Source: JBMZCV01 sp049613665 (GTDB lineage Bacteria; Bacteroidota; Bacteroidia; Chitinophagales; UBA2359). From it: DNA of 34,061 nucleotides. Positions within the stretch are counted from its first letter, which is position 1. The number at the start of each line of letters is the position of its first letter. Below, piece after piece: positions 1-7,031 of the stretch. The notes under the pieces were generated by a model that made no database searches, was not told the origin of the DNA, and saw only the letters and a program-made list of their open reading frames with translations. Position numbers and translations under genes: made by a program. The DNA lies in the NCBI GenBank assembly GCA_049613665.1, contig JBMZCV010000038.1:1-34061 (forward strand). The letters run 5' to 3'.

Positions 1-107
1 CTTTCAAGTTTAATAACACAAAACAAACAAAATGACTTAATAAGTAACAGGTCTACTGCTTACTTAAAAAATAAGTGATGAGGTTATATTTGACATAAAA
101 TCTATGG

Positions 108-115
108 CAAAGGTA
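108..115 (-). promoter_or_regulatory. Candidate -7 element for a leftward gene outside the window
   Basis: The minus strand reads TACCTTTG, a full match to the Bacteroidota -7 element TAnnTTTG, followed by C as is common. No good -33 TTG was found at the expected distance. If real, the transcript would run out of the left edge of the window. Confidence 0.3.
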
Positions 116-180
116 CACAATTATATTTTTTTTGCATAAAAGCCAGCTATTTTATAATTATTTAATTAATAACCATTCTA

Positions 181-254
181 AGTACGAATTGCGATACCAT
201 CTGCGTTGAGCCAATACCTTTAATATCAGTATGTTAGCTTTCGCAATTTGTACT
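181..254. repeat. Imperfect inverted repeat, 14-bp arms
   Basis: The arm AGTACGAATTGCGA (181-194) matches the reverse complement of TCGCAATTTGTACT (241-254) at 13 of 14 positions, with a 46-base spacer. The arms lie in sequence with no coding potential. It could be the remnant of a small mobile or REP-like element; no transposase is present. Confidence 0.55.
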
Positions 255-364
255 ATAAAATCACAGCTATACTCGCTTTGAAATAAAATAAATATTATAA
301 AAAATATTTACTTGTTTTTCTGTGTCAGCAATTAGTTTTTAAGTCCTTTTTTTATCAAAAGTTT

Positions 365-443
365 AAACATACTATTTTTTTTAGGCTAAGGAGGCCAATA
401 TTTCCTATTTTTATGGACTTTTGAACTGAAAAATAGTATGTTT
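365..443. repeat. Perfect 15-bp inverted repeat with 49-base loop
   Basis: AAACATACTATTTTT at 365-379 is exactly the reverse complement of 429-443. The loop contains AGGCTAAGGAGGCC, which can pair locally. No T-tract follows directly, so it is not a typical terminator. It could be a cruciform, a structured RNA or a mobile-element remnant. Confidence 0.55.
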
Positions 444-584
444 CCCTATCAAAAAAGATTTCTTTTGTTAAACCGAGAATAGCTGATAAAATCGTTTGAT
501 TATTATATGTTTTAGCAATTTTGGCTGAAAAATGCCTATTTTCATTTATTCAGCAGCTTTTTTAAAAAAAATGAAACTTTTTGG

Positions 585-614
585 TTGCAAAAATCATTAT
601 AATAACTATCTTTG
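585..614 (+). promoter_or_regulatory. Distal promoter upstream of the tRNA cluster
   Basis: TTG at 585-587, a 19-base spacer and TATCTTTG at 607-614 match the Bacteroidota sigma factor consensus (TTG, about 19 bases, TAnnTTTG). It lies about 100 bases upstream of a second box of identical sequence. No protein gene is seen between them, so it probably also drives the tRNA operon. Confidence 0.5.
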
Positions 615-683
615 CAATGTTCTTTTTAAGAAAAACAAAAAATCTTTTTTTAAATTATTTTTCACTTTTTTTTAAAATTATTT

Positions 684-712
684 TTGTTTTTCAAAATCTT
701 AATGTATCTTTG
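684..712 (+). promoter_or_regulatory. Proximal promoter of the tRNA cluster
   Basis: TTG at 684-686 (within a TTTTTG run), an 18-base spacer and TATCTTTG at 705-712 fit the Bacteroidota promoter consensus. Expected initiation near 719 would leave a leader of about 45 bases before the first tRNA at 766. Confidence 0.65.
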
Positions 713-765
713 CATCGCTTCAAAAAACAAAGGTTCTTTTACAAAAACATAAGAAGCACATATAA

Positions 766-838
766 GCGAAAATAGCTCAGTTGGTAGAGCACAACCTTGC
801 CAAGGTTGGGGTCGCGAGTTCGAGTCTCGTTTTTCGCT
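766..838 (+). tRNA. tRNA-Gly (GCC), copy 1
   Basis: A complete 73-base cloverleaf is visible. The acceptor arms GCGAAAA (766-772) and TTTTCGC (831-837) pair, with discriminator T838. The D arm contains AGCTCAGTTGGTAGAGC. The anticodon loop TTGCCAA gives anticodon GCC (glycine). The T arm is GCGAG-TTCGAGT-CTCGT. CCA is not encoded. An identical copy lies at 1011-1083. Confidence 0.97.
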
Positions 839-902
839 CATAATCTTAGAATAACCAAGAACATTAGTTCTTAGTTTTGTTTTTTGCATAATTAAAGTTG
901 CT

Positions 903-987
903 GCCCAGGTGGTGGAACTGGTAGACACGCAGGACTTAAAATCCTGTGGCTATTGCAGCCGTGCGGGTTCGATTCCCGCCCCGGGCA
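903..987 (+). tRNA. tRNA-Leu (UAA)
   Basis: An 85-base class II tRNA with a long variable arm (GGCT / AGCC). Anticodon stem CAGGA/TCCTG encloses loop CTTAAAA, giving anticodon TAA (leucine). The T arm is GCGGG-TTCGATT-CCCGC. The acceptor arm GCCCAGG pairs with CCCGGGC except for an A907-C982 mismatch at the fifth pair. CCA is not encoded. It sits between two identical tRNA-Gly genes. Confidence 0.96.
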
Positions 988-1010
988 CTCTTTAATTGGC
1001 AAAAAAATAA

Positions 1011-1083
1011 GCGAAAATAGCTCAGTTGGTAGAGCACAACCTTGCCAAGGTTGGGGTCGCGAGTTCGAGTCTCGTTTTTCGCT
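1011..1083 (+). tRNA. tRNA-Gly (GCC), copy 2
   Basis: Identical over all 73 bases to the tRNA-Gly at 766-838. The shared block runs slightly past the gene (762-839 against 1007-1084, 78 bases), which suggests duplication. It lies 23 bases after tRNA-Leu and is probably co-transcribed with it. Confidence 0.97.
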
Positions 1084-1187
1084 CTTTTCTATTTAAAAGC
1101 AATGATATTTTCATTCTTTTAATAGATTTACTTTTTTTATTAATTTTATTTTATTAACCTTCATCTCTACTTGCACAGAGTTTAATT

Positions 1188-1228
1188 AAAGCATCTCTAA
1201 ATTTAATTTAGAGATGCTTTCGTTTTTT
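1188..1228 (+). terminator. Intrinsic terminator of the tRNA cluster
   Basis: A perfect 15-bp stem (1188-1202 with 1206-1220) has a 3-base loop and is followed by CGTTTTTT. It lies about 100 bases after the last tRNA. The minus strand lacks a good T-tract, so it acts mainly rightward. Confidence 0.8.
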
Positions 1229-1296
1229 ACATTTTTTCCGCCTAACTATATTACATAGTAAAAAGTTTTTAATTTTTTAGCTTCCTCCTCTCTCCT

Positions 1297-1386
1297 ATTT
1301 TACTACTTCATTATCACAAAAGGTTTTACAATACTGCTTTTTTCATCTTTGAGATGTAAAAAGTAGCTGCCTTGTTGTAGGTTTTG
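1297..1386. repeat. 90-bp direct repeat, copy 1 (3' end of a T9SS substrate gene)
   Basis: Matches 3329-3418 with 87 of 90 bases identical in the same orientation. It covers the stop codon and the last 27 or so codons of the T9SS sorting domain plus 6 bases beyond the stop. Identity stops abruptly at both ends. Confidence 0.9.
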
Positions 1387-3246
1387 AATATTTAGTGAAG
1401 TTTTATTTTCGTAATTTTCACTTTCAAATACCATTTGCCCTGAATGATTGTAAATAGCTATTTCGTAGTTTTTAGACCGTTCATGAAAGGTCTCTACAAG
1501 TATGGTAATGGTATTTGTCGCTGGATTGGGAAAAATCAAAATATCATTATTTTCGGTATGTATATTTTCTTGAAAACCAACATTATCTACCAAAATATTT
1601 TGGCTAAACGAAATCGTATCGTTGCACAAAACAATGGACAAAGAGACTTCGTAATGCCCATTTTGAGCGTAAGTGTGTGTTGGATTTTGCTCATAAGAAA
1701 TGTTTTCATCGCCGAAATGCCAGATATAAGTCGCATCGTGATAGCTGTTTTGTGGCGAAAAAGAAACGCCTAAAATGCCTGTATTTTCGTACTCAAAAAT
1801 GGCTGTTGCGTCAGTAGTGCCTATGCAGTAAATTCGTTTGAAAATACTGGTATCATTGCAAACAATGGCTTGCAAAGTAGCGGTATATTTTCCTGCTTGT
1901 GTGTAATTATGTGTTTGCGGAGCAGTATTATTTGCTATAATGAAAGGCGTGTTATCGCCAAAATCCCATACGAAATGGCCGCCATCTATGCTATCGGGAT
2001 AGACATATTGGCTTTCGTTGTAGGCAGTAGCGATGATATTTTCATGGTCTAAGTCACCGACAAAATCTGCTTGCGGCTCTGTGAGTAAACCCATACAGTT
2101 GGTTTTGACGACGTATAAATCTGCTCCCTCACTATTGCTTTCTGTACGGCCGCAAACGATGTAGCCACCATCTGATGTTTCGATAATATCGTAGCCGTAG
2201 TCGTTGTCTGTGCCGCCATATTGCCGCCGCCAAAGTAGCTCGCCATCTGGTGAGAGTTTGAGTAACTGCATATCACAACTGCCATTTGTAAGAATATCTG
2301 GTTTAGCATAGCCTGTAAAGAGAAAGTTACTATCTATTGTTTGCATCTGGGCTTGTATATTTTTATCAAAAAAATAATCATTAGACTGCCATTCGATAGT
2401 GCCATTTTCATCCATTTTTATAACATAACATAAATTGTAAGTATTTAAATCTTGATAAGCAGTCATTAAAAAACCATTATTATAAGTTATCGTTAAATTT
2501 GTCATTAATTCTTGGCTACCAAAATTATAGGTGGTGTCCCAAAGTATATTTCCTAAACCATCTATTTTAGCGAGCAACAAATCGCCTCCTCCTGTTTGAT
2601 TAGAATAATTGACAGAACCTGATATATAGTAAGTGTCAGTATTAGGAACAGCAATAATGTTTCTAAGATAGTTGTCGGCGACATTATAATTATAATAAAT
2701 GCTATCCCAAACTTGATTGCCTAAGCTGTCTAGTTTTAGGAGGTAAAGGTAGCTATATGGCACATTTGGTATAGCATAAGGCTGAATATCGCCAGCCAAC
2801 AAATAACCATTTTGTGTTTGGCAAGCACCATAAATATTAATATTATATTCGGAATTTTCAGAATTAATAACATTTAAATTATAGTCGCTATCTAATACAC
2901 CTATGTAAGCATCTACATTATAAGTCTCTTGATGTTGGCGTGCTCCACTCAATAAATATACATCATCATTCTTAATCATAGTACGACTAAATGTAGCATA
3001 TTCTGTGTCCAAATAGTTTTTTACTTGTTCTACTGTTCCATAATTATCTATTTCCATGACAAAGCTATGTGGAACCCAAGAGGTATCTAATGTTGTTCCA
3101 TTGATGACATAATTATCGTTTGCTTTTTGCAATATAGTATGCCCATTGTTATTAAAGTTTGCGTTCCAGACATATTGTTTTTCAAAGTATTTGTTTTGTG
3201 CTGCTGCTATTTGCCATATTAGTAAAAAAAAACATAAAGCTCTCAT
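1303..3246 (-). CDS. Secreted beta-propeller-like/PKD protein with T9SS type A sorting domain
   Basis: 647 residues. The first ~16 residues are hydrophobic and end in AAAQ, a Sec signal peptide. Residues ~20-390 form repeated strands with motifs such as DGGYIVCGRTES and WDTTYNFGSQE, typical of propeller-like sensor-less repeats in Bacteroidota secreted proteins. Two PKD domains follow (about 395-475 and 480-555), each with WDFGDN or WHFGDE and a TYAQxGxY-type strand. The last ~80 residues are a type A sorting domain: the FPNPATN motif, an IYNHSGQ strand and the ending KPFVIMK. This predicts Sec export and then T9SS secretion or surface attachment; the ligand or substrate is unknown. It lies 88 bases downstream of a second T9SS substrate gene on the same strand, probably in one transcript, and shares its last 90 bp with it. 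Confidence 0.85.
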   Translation of the reverse strand: MRALCFFLLIWQIAAAQNKYFEKQYVWNANFNNNGHTILQKANDNYVINGTTLDTSWVPHSFVMEIDNYGTVEQVKNYLDTEYATFSRTMIKNDDVYLLSGARQHQETYNVDAYIGVLDSDYNLNVINSENSEYNINIYGACQTQNGYLLAGDIQPYAIPNVPYSYLYLLKLDSLGNQVWDSIYYNYNVADNYLRNIIAVPNTDTYYISGSVNYSNQTGGGDLLLAKIDGLGNILWDTTYNFGSQELMTNLTITYNNGFLMTAYQDLNTYNLCYVIKMDENGTIEWQSNDYFFDKNIQAQMQTIDSNFLFTGYAKPDILTNGSCDMQLLKLSPDGELLWRRQYGGTDNDYGYDIIETSDGGYIVCGRTESNSEGADLYVVKTNCMGLLTEPQADFVGDLDHENIIATAYNESQYVYPDSIDGGHFVWDFGDNTPFIIANNTAPQTHNYTQAGKYTATLQAIVCNDTSIFKRIYCIGTTDATAIFEYENTGILGVSFSPQNSYHDATYIWHFGDENISYEQNPTHTYAQNGHYEVSLSIVLCNDTISFSQNILVDNVGFQENIHTENNDILIFPNPATNTITILVETFHERSKNYEIAIYNHSGQMVFESENYENKTSLNIQNLQQGSYFLHLKDEKSSIVKPFVIMK

Positions 3247-3328
3247 TGTTATTTTGTTTTTTTACATATAAAAAAATAAGCAAAGTAATAGTTTCAAAAC
3301 CATTGCTTTGCTTTTTATTAAATGAAAT

Positions 3329-3418
3329 ATTTTACTACTTCATTATCACAAAAGGTTTTACAATACTGCTTTTTTCATCGTTGAGATGTAGAAAGTAGCT
3401 GCCTTGTTGTAGATTTTG
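3329..3418. repeat. 90-bp direct repeat, copy 2 (3' end of the RCC1/beta-helix gene)
   Basis: Partner of 1297-1386, with three mismatches. It covers the C-terminal NLQQGSYFLHL...KPFVIMK part of the sorting domain. The rest of the two genes, including the start of their sorting domains, is much less similar. Confidence 0.9.
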
Positions 3419-6208
3419 CGTAGATAAAACACATTGTTTGATGTTTTCAAAACTTTGTTCTAGGCGTTTTTGCCCTGAAATATCGTATATCGTTACCCAA
3501 ATATTGCTTTCCTCTTCTAGGTTCAGATATAGTTTGTCTGTCGCAGGATTGGGATATAGCATTATTTTATCGCTTGTGGTATTTGGTAGCTGTCTAATGG
3601 CATTATTTTCATTTTTAGTAGCTTCATAAGGTATAATAACAGGAAATTCAATTCCTTTTGCTACAAATAAAAGCGATTGAGCTACATAAGCAGTTTTAGT
3701 TTTTTGTTGAGCAATATCCAATAATTGAGCTTCTTGCTCTGTGTTGATTTGTCCAATGTTTTTGCCGTTCTTTTTTAAGGCACACCACATTTTTTGTACC
3801 TCATAAAAATGCTCGTCTTCCAAATTAGCAAGCGGTAAGTTTTCTAGTCGTTCCTCCATTTTTTCCCAATTGCCTAATTGTGCATACATCATCACTACTT
3901 GCCGTTTGGTAGCTCTAGTATTTACTTTATCAAACAATTGTGCTAACGTTTCTACTTCCGTTCGGTTTAAACTTTGATAGTCTTTGGCATAATGTCGCAA
4001 AATATCTCGCATTTGAGCATTTTTTTGAATTTCCGAATCGGCGAACTGAATAGCAGACAACATTTCATTAAGTGGCATTAAACGCCCTGTTGTATTACAA
4101 TCAAATGTTAATACATTAAGACATGATGTTAAAGTTGTGGTATTTGAATTAATACTAGTAATAGTAGGTGTCAAATCAAAATACTCAAAAGAGGTAGAGG
4201 TAGCTGTTTCAACGAATATATCTTCTGTTACATTAAAACTATCGTTAAATATATTGGCGGCTGGTCTTTGCTCATTAACAGGCAATGTATTATCACAATT
4301 TCCTTGGTCAGCGAGTAAATGGCCACTTCCAATGTTACTTCCTAACTTAATCGCCGCACCTGAATAGTTCGTAAAAGTATTACATCTAATGTCGGCACCT
4401 AAATTATTTTCAAGGGCATAAACAGCAAGATTTGTATTTGTAATAGTATTGTTTTTTATGAGCGTAGGAGCATCGTCATTATTTATCAAAACAACACCTG
4501 ATGTTACGTTTTCGATTTCATTAGCATTTTCTGTAAAATAACCACCAATTACATCAAAATCATTAGCCATTAGTAAAATAGCTGTTGTTTTTGTATCTTC
4601 TTCATCATCACCATAGCTATCATCTGAGTTTTGAGTATTAAAAAGGCAACTATTAATCATCAAAAAACCAGTCATTCCTTTTGCTTGTATGCCAATTTCA
4701 AAATATTCAAATACACTATTTAGTACAGTTAAACGCGTAAGACTTCGGCCTGCTATAGGATAATCACAATTCATAAATTCTAAATTTTGAGTTAAAACAT
4801 CAAAACTACCTGCAGCTCTGATACCATATTGCAAATTATCAAAATTACAATCTTTGATATCTAAAACTGAGCTATTTATACTAGAAATACCTGCTTCTGT
4901 TTTAGGGTCATTGGGATACAACTGGATGAGGGGGTAAAAAACCGTGCCTTCCGTTCTAAAATTACAATCTTCAACAATACTAAAATAACCATCGGAATAA
5001 GGAACAATTGATTTTCGCAAATGAGTAGGATTAATACCTTGATAACAGTTTACAAAGTCAGTATTTTGAATGTCAATGCGATTTCCGCCTGTTTGAGCTA
5101 AGGTATTATTTGTATCATTCCAAAGTTGTTCTAGCATAAAAGGCATTACGGTTATACCAATTGCATCATAATTAATATTGGCTGCTTGCACGATACTTAC
5201 AGTATTTTCAAAATCAAAAAGCTCTAAATCTACCGTAGCAATGCCTACAATAGCATCTTTTATGATAGTATTTTCTTTTGTCGTTAAACTGTTTTGAGGG
5301 TCGCCACTAGCATTATCAAAAATTTGTATGCCTTGCCACATGGTTTCACAAGCTGAATTGCCGCTCAAAGTACAGCCTGCGATAGTCAAAGTGGCTTCTG
5401 GGCCGATGCGTATGCGTCCATTTGGGCCAAACACAAAGTGTAGGTTTGCCATACTAATGTTGTTTCCAGCTACAAAATTGATGTCGCCATTGATGTAAAT
5501 AGGGTCAGCTGTTGTTCCTAATGCTGTGCCGAAAGGGTGACTGCCGATGTCCCATGTTTCGGTCTGTATGCCACTAAGGTCTGCAATAGTGGCGAAATCA
5601 GTATCGTTATTACAGCACATACTCTCGCTTATGGAAAAATCAGAAGGAGAAATAGCATTACAAGTTGTTAAGGCATTTTGTGGGTCGCAAGCTGGGTTGC
5701 TAGTAATAGTTCCTATTCCTAACTGTCCAGCCCAATTATTTCCCCAGGTTTGAACACTACCATCATCTAATATAGCAATGCTTACATCATTTTGCATAGT
5801 TATATCTACGATATTGCTATTTGCTATACTTATGGTAGGAGTGGTTTGATTTTGAAATGTACAATTGCCTAAAAGGCCAAAAATATTATCGCCCCAAGCC
5901 CAGACATTACCTTGATCATCAAGTGCTAAAGCAGCCGATGTTGTAATATCAATATCAATAATATTATTTAAGCCATTTATTGTTATTGGAAGGGCTGAAT
6001 TTATCAAAGAGATACCCCAAGCTTGCACGGTTCCATCATCTAATAAAATAAGAGCCTCACTACCACCAACAGCTACTTGAATTGCATTATTGATGCCATT
6101 AACTAAAATAGGACTAGGACTAGGACCAACAGATGCTCCAGAATTATCTAATTGTGCTGTATTTACTCCCCAAGCCGCAATAGTACCATTATCTAGCAAT
6201 GCTACCAT
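3335..6208 (-). CDS. 3' part of an RCC1-repeat/beta-helix T9SS substrate (gene interrupted upstream)
   Basis: 957 residues from the first ATG, but the frame is open back to 6475, where a TAG separates it from the piece with the signal peptide. Residues 1-~190 are RCC1 repeats with the xxDDGTVQAWG-type signature (for example DNGTIAAWG, DDGSVQTWGNN and NIIDIDITTSAALAL). Residues ~230-700 read as a right-handed parallel beta-helix with many short strand-turn units (IKDCNFDNLQYGIRA, LMINSCLFNTQN). A helical stretch (about 720-870) and a T9SS type A sorting domain (YPNPATDKLYL...KPFVIMK) close the protein. Without the upstream signal peptide this segment alone could not be exported. It may be a dead gene, a sequencing error, or read through. 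The role is probably a surface-exposed or secreted protein of unknown target. Confidence 0.7.
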   Translation of the reverse strand: MVALLDNGTIAAWGVNTAQLDNSGASVGPSPSPILVNGINNAIQVAVGGSEALILLDDGTVQAWGISLINSALPITINGLNNIIDIDITTSAALALDDQGNVWAWGDNIFGLLGNCTFQNQTTPTISIANSNIVDITMQNDVSIAILDDGSVQTWGNNWAGQLGIGTITSNPACDPQNALTTCNAISPSDFSISESMCCNNDTDFATIADLSGIQTETWDIGSHPFGTALGTTADPIYINGDINFVAGNNISMANLHFVFGPNGRIRIGPEATLTIAGCTLSGNSACETMWQGIQIFDNASGDPQNSLTTKENTIIKDAIVGIATVDLELFDFENTVSIVQAANINYDAIGITVMPFMLEQLWNDTNNTLAQTGGNRIDIQNTDFVNCYQGINPTHLRKSIVPYSDGYFSIVEDCNFRTEGTVFYPLIQLYPNDPKTEAGISSINSSVLDIKDCNFDNLQYGIRAAGSFDVLTQNLEFMNCDYPIAGRSLTRLTVLNSVFEYFEIGIQAKGMTGFLMINSCLFNTQNSDDSYGDDEEDTKTTAILLMANDFDVIGGYFTENANEIENVTSGVVLINNDDAPTLIKNNTITNTNLAVYALENNLGADIRCNTFTNYSGAAIKLGSNIGSGHLLADQGNCDNTLPVNEQRPAANIFNDSFNVTEDIFVETATSTSFEYFDLTPTITSINSNTTTLTSCLNVLTFDCNTTGRLMPLNEMLSAIQFADSEIQKNAQMRDILRHYAKDYQSLNRTEVETLAQLFDKVNTRATKRQVVMMYAQLGNWEKMEERLENLPLANLEDEHFYEVQKMWCALKKNGKNIGQINTEQEAQLLDIAQQKTKTAYVAQSLLFVAKGIEFPVIIPYEATKNENNAIRQLPNTTSDKIMLYPNPATDKLYLNLEEESNIWVTIYDISGQKRLEQSFENIKQCVLSTQNLQQGSYFLHLNDEKSSIVKPFVIMK

Positions 6209-6475
6209 TCCTTGATGATAGGCTTCGATAGCAATGGCGTTGTTGATATTAACGACATTGATAGGAGTAAGTGAATTATTAACATTACCACTACCTAACT
6301 GTCCAAAGTTACCATTTCCCCATGTTAGAATGGTTTCATCATCTAATAAAGCAGCAGAAAAATTGAGACCTGCTGCAACATCTATAGCATTATTTATATT
6401 TGGAACTTGAATAGGTGCAATTGAATTTGAGGTAGTTCCATCTCCTAATTGTCCATCTGAATTGCTTCCCCATGC

Positions 6476-6772
6476 CTATATCGTACCATCACAACGTACT
6501 GCAACCATATGAGAATGTCCAGTTGCAAAATCAACAATATTATCAAAATTAGGAATAGTCATAGGTAAAGGATTGTCGCCTCCACTATTATAACCTAGAG
6601 AATAAAATGCTCCCCAAGTTTGCATCGTACCATTGTCGCACAAAATAGCAGATGTAAATCCTAAAGATGGAGGGGGAGCTTCATTTTGTCCATTCAATGA
6701 AGTTGACAAAAATAAATATAATAATATTATATTTATTTGAATAGAAAAACGCATAAAATTACTTTGTTTCAT
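6476..6772 (-). pseudogene. 5' part of the interrupted RCC1-repeat gene, with signal peptide
   Basis: 98 codons ending in TAG. It begins with a Sec signal peptide (hydrophobic IIILLYLFLS-like core ending SLNGQ), followed by the first RCC1 repeats (LCDNGTMQTWG, GHSHMVAVRCDGTI). The next in-frame codons after the TAG read AWGSNSDGQLGDG and continue the RCC1 pattern without any shift to 6209, joining the long downstream frame. The interrupted codon sits where the sister repeats have Q (GTMQTWG, GTVQAWG), so a CAG to TAG change is the simplest explanation. Full length would be 1,145 codons (6772-3335). Confidence 0.8.
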
Positions 6773-7031
6773 GATAATAAATTTTATAAAAAAAAAATGA
6801 GTTTATTATTTTTTAGGACTTTCACAACAAGATAAATAATTATTTTCAATAATACAAGTTTTCTTATGTTATTCTGCAAAACAAATTATCCATATCATAA
6901 CTTTTCAATTTTAAACTGCTACAAAAACTAAAATGATAAAGCGATAAAACCAGCTTTTTTTGTTCTTATGCCTTACAATGCCTATCTTAGCTTTTTTAGC
7001 AAACATATATGGCAACTGAAAAGATAATAAA
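6773..7031. other. Divergent intergenic region
   Basis: 259 bases between the RCC1 gene (minus) and the ABC-F gene (plus). It is strongly AT-rich. No clear TAnnTTTG element was found on either strand, and no RNA gene is recognisable. Confidence 0.4.

Larger units (their letters stand above)
1..765. other. Gene-poor AT-rich region left of the tRNA cluster
   Basis: No convincing protein gene is visible. The short frames here are AT-rich and carry no recognisable motif. The stretch holds two long inverted repeats (181-254 and 365-443), a TATATTTG box at 85-92 on the plus strand, a minus-strand TACCTTTG box at 108-115 that could serve a leftward gene outside the window, and two tandem promoter matches before the first tRNA. 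Confidence 0.6.

Noticed and set aside
581..775. 64-codon plus-strand frame between the promoter boxes and the tRNA
   Set aside because: It lacks an ATG start, is made of AT-rich low-complexity codons, and runs into the tRNA-Gly gene.
662..928. 88-codon minus-strand frame reading RDSNSRPQPWQGCALPTELF
   Set aside because: It is the antisense of the first tRNA-Gly and part of tRNA-Leu. This peptide is a common false annotation over tRNA genes.
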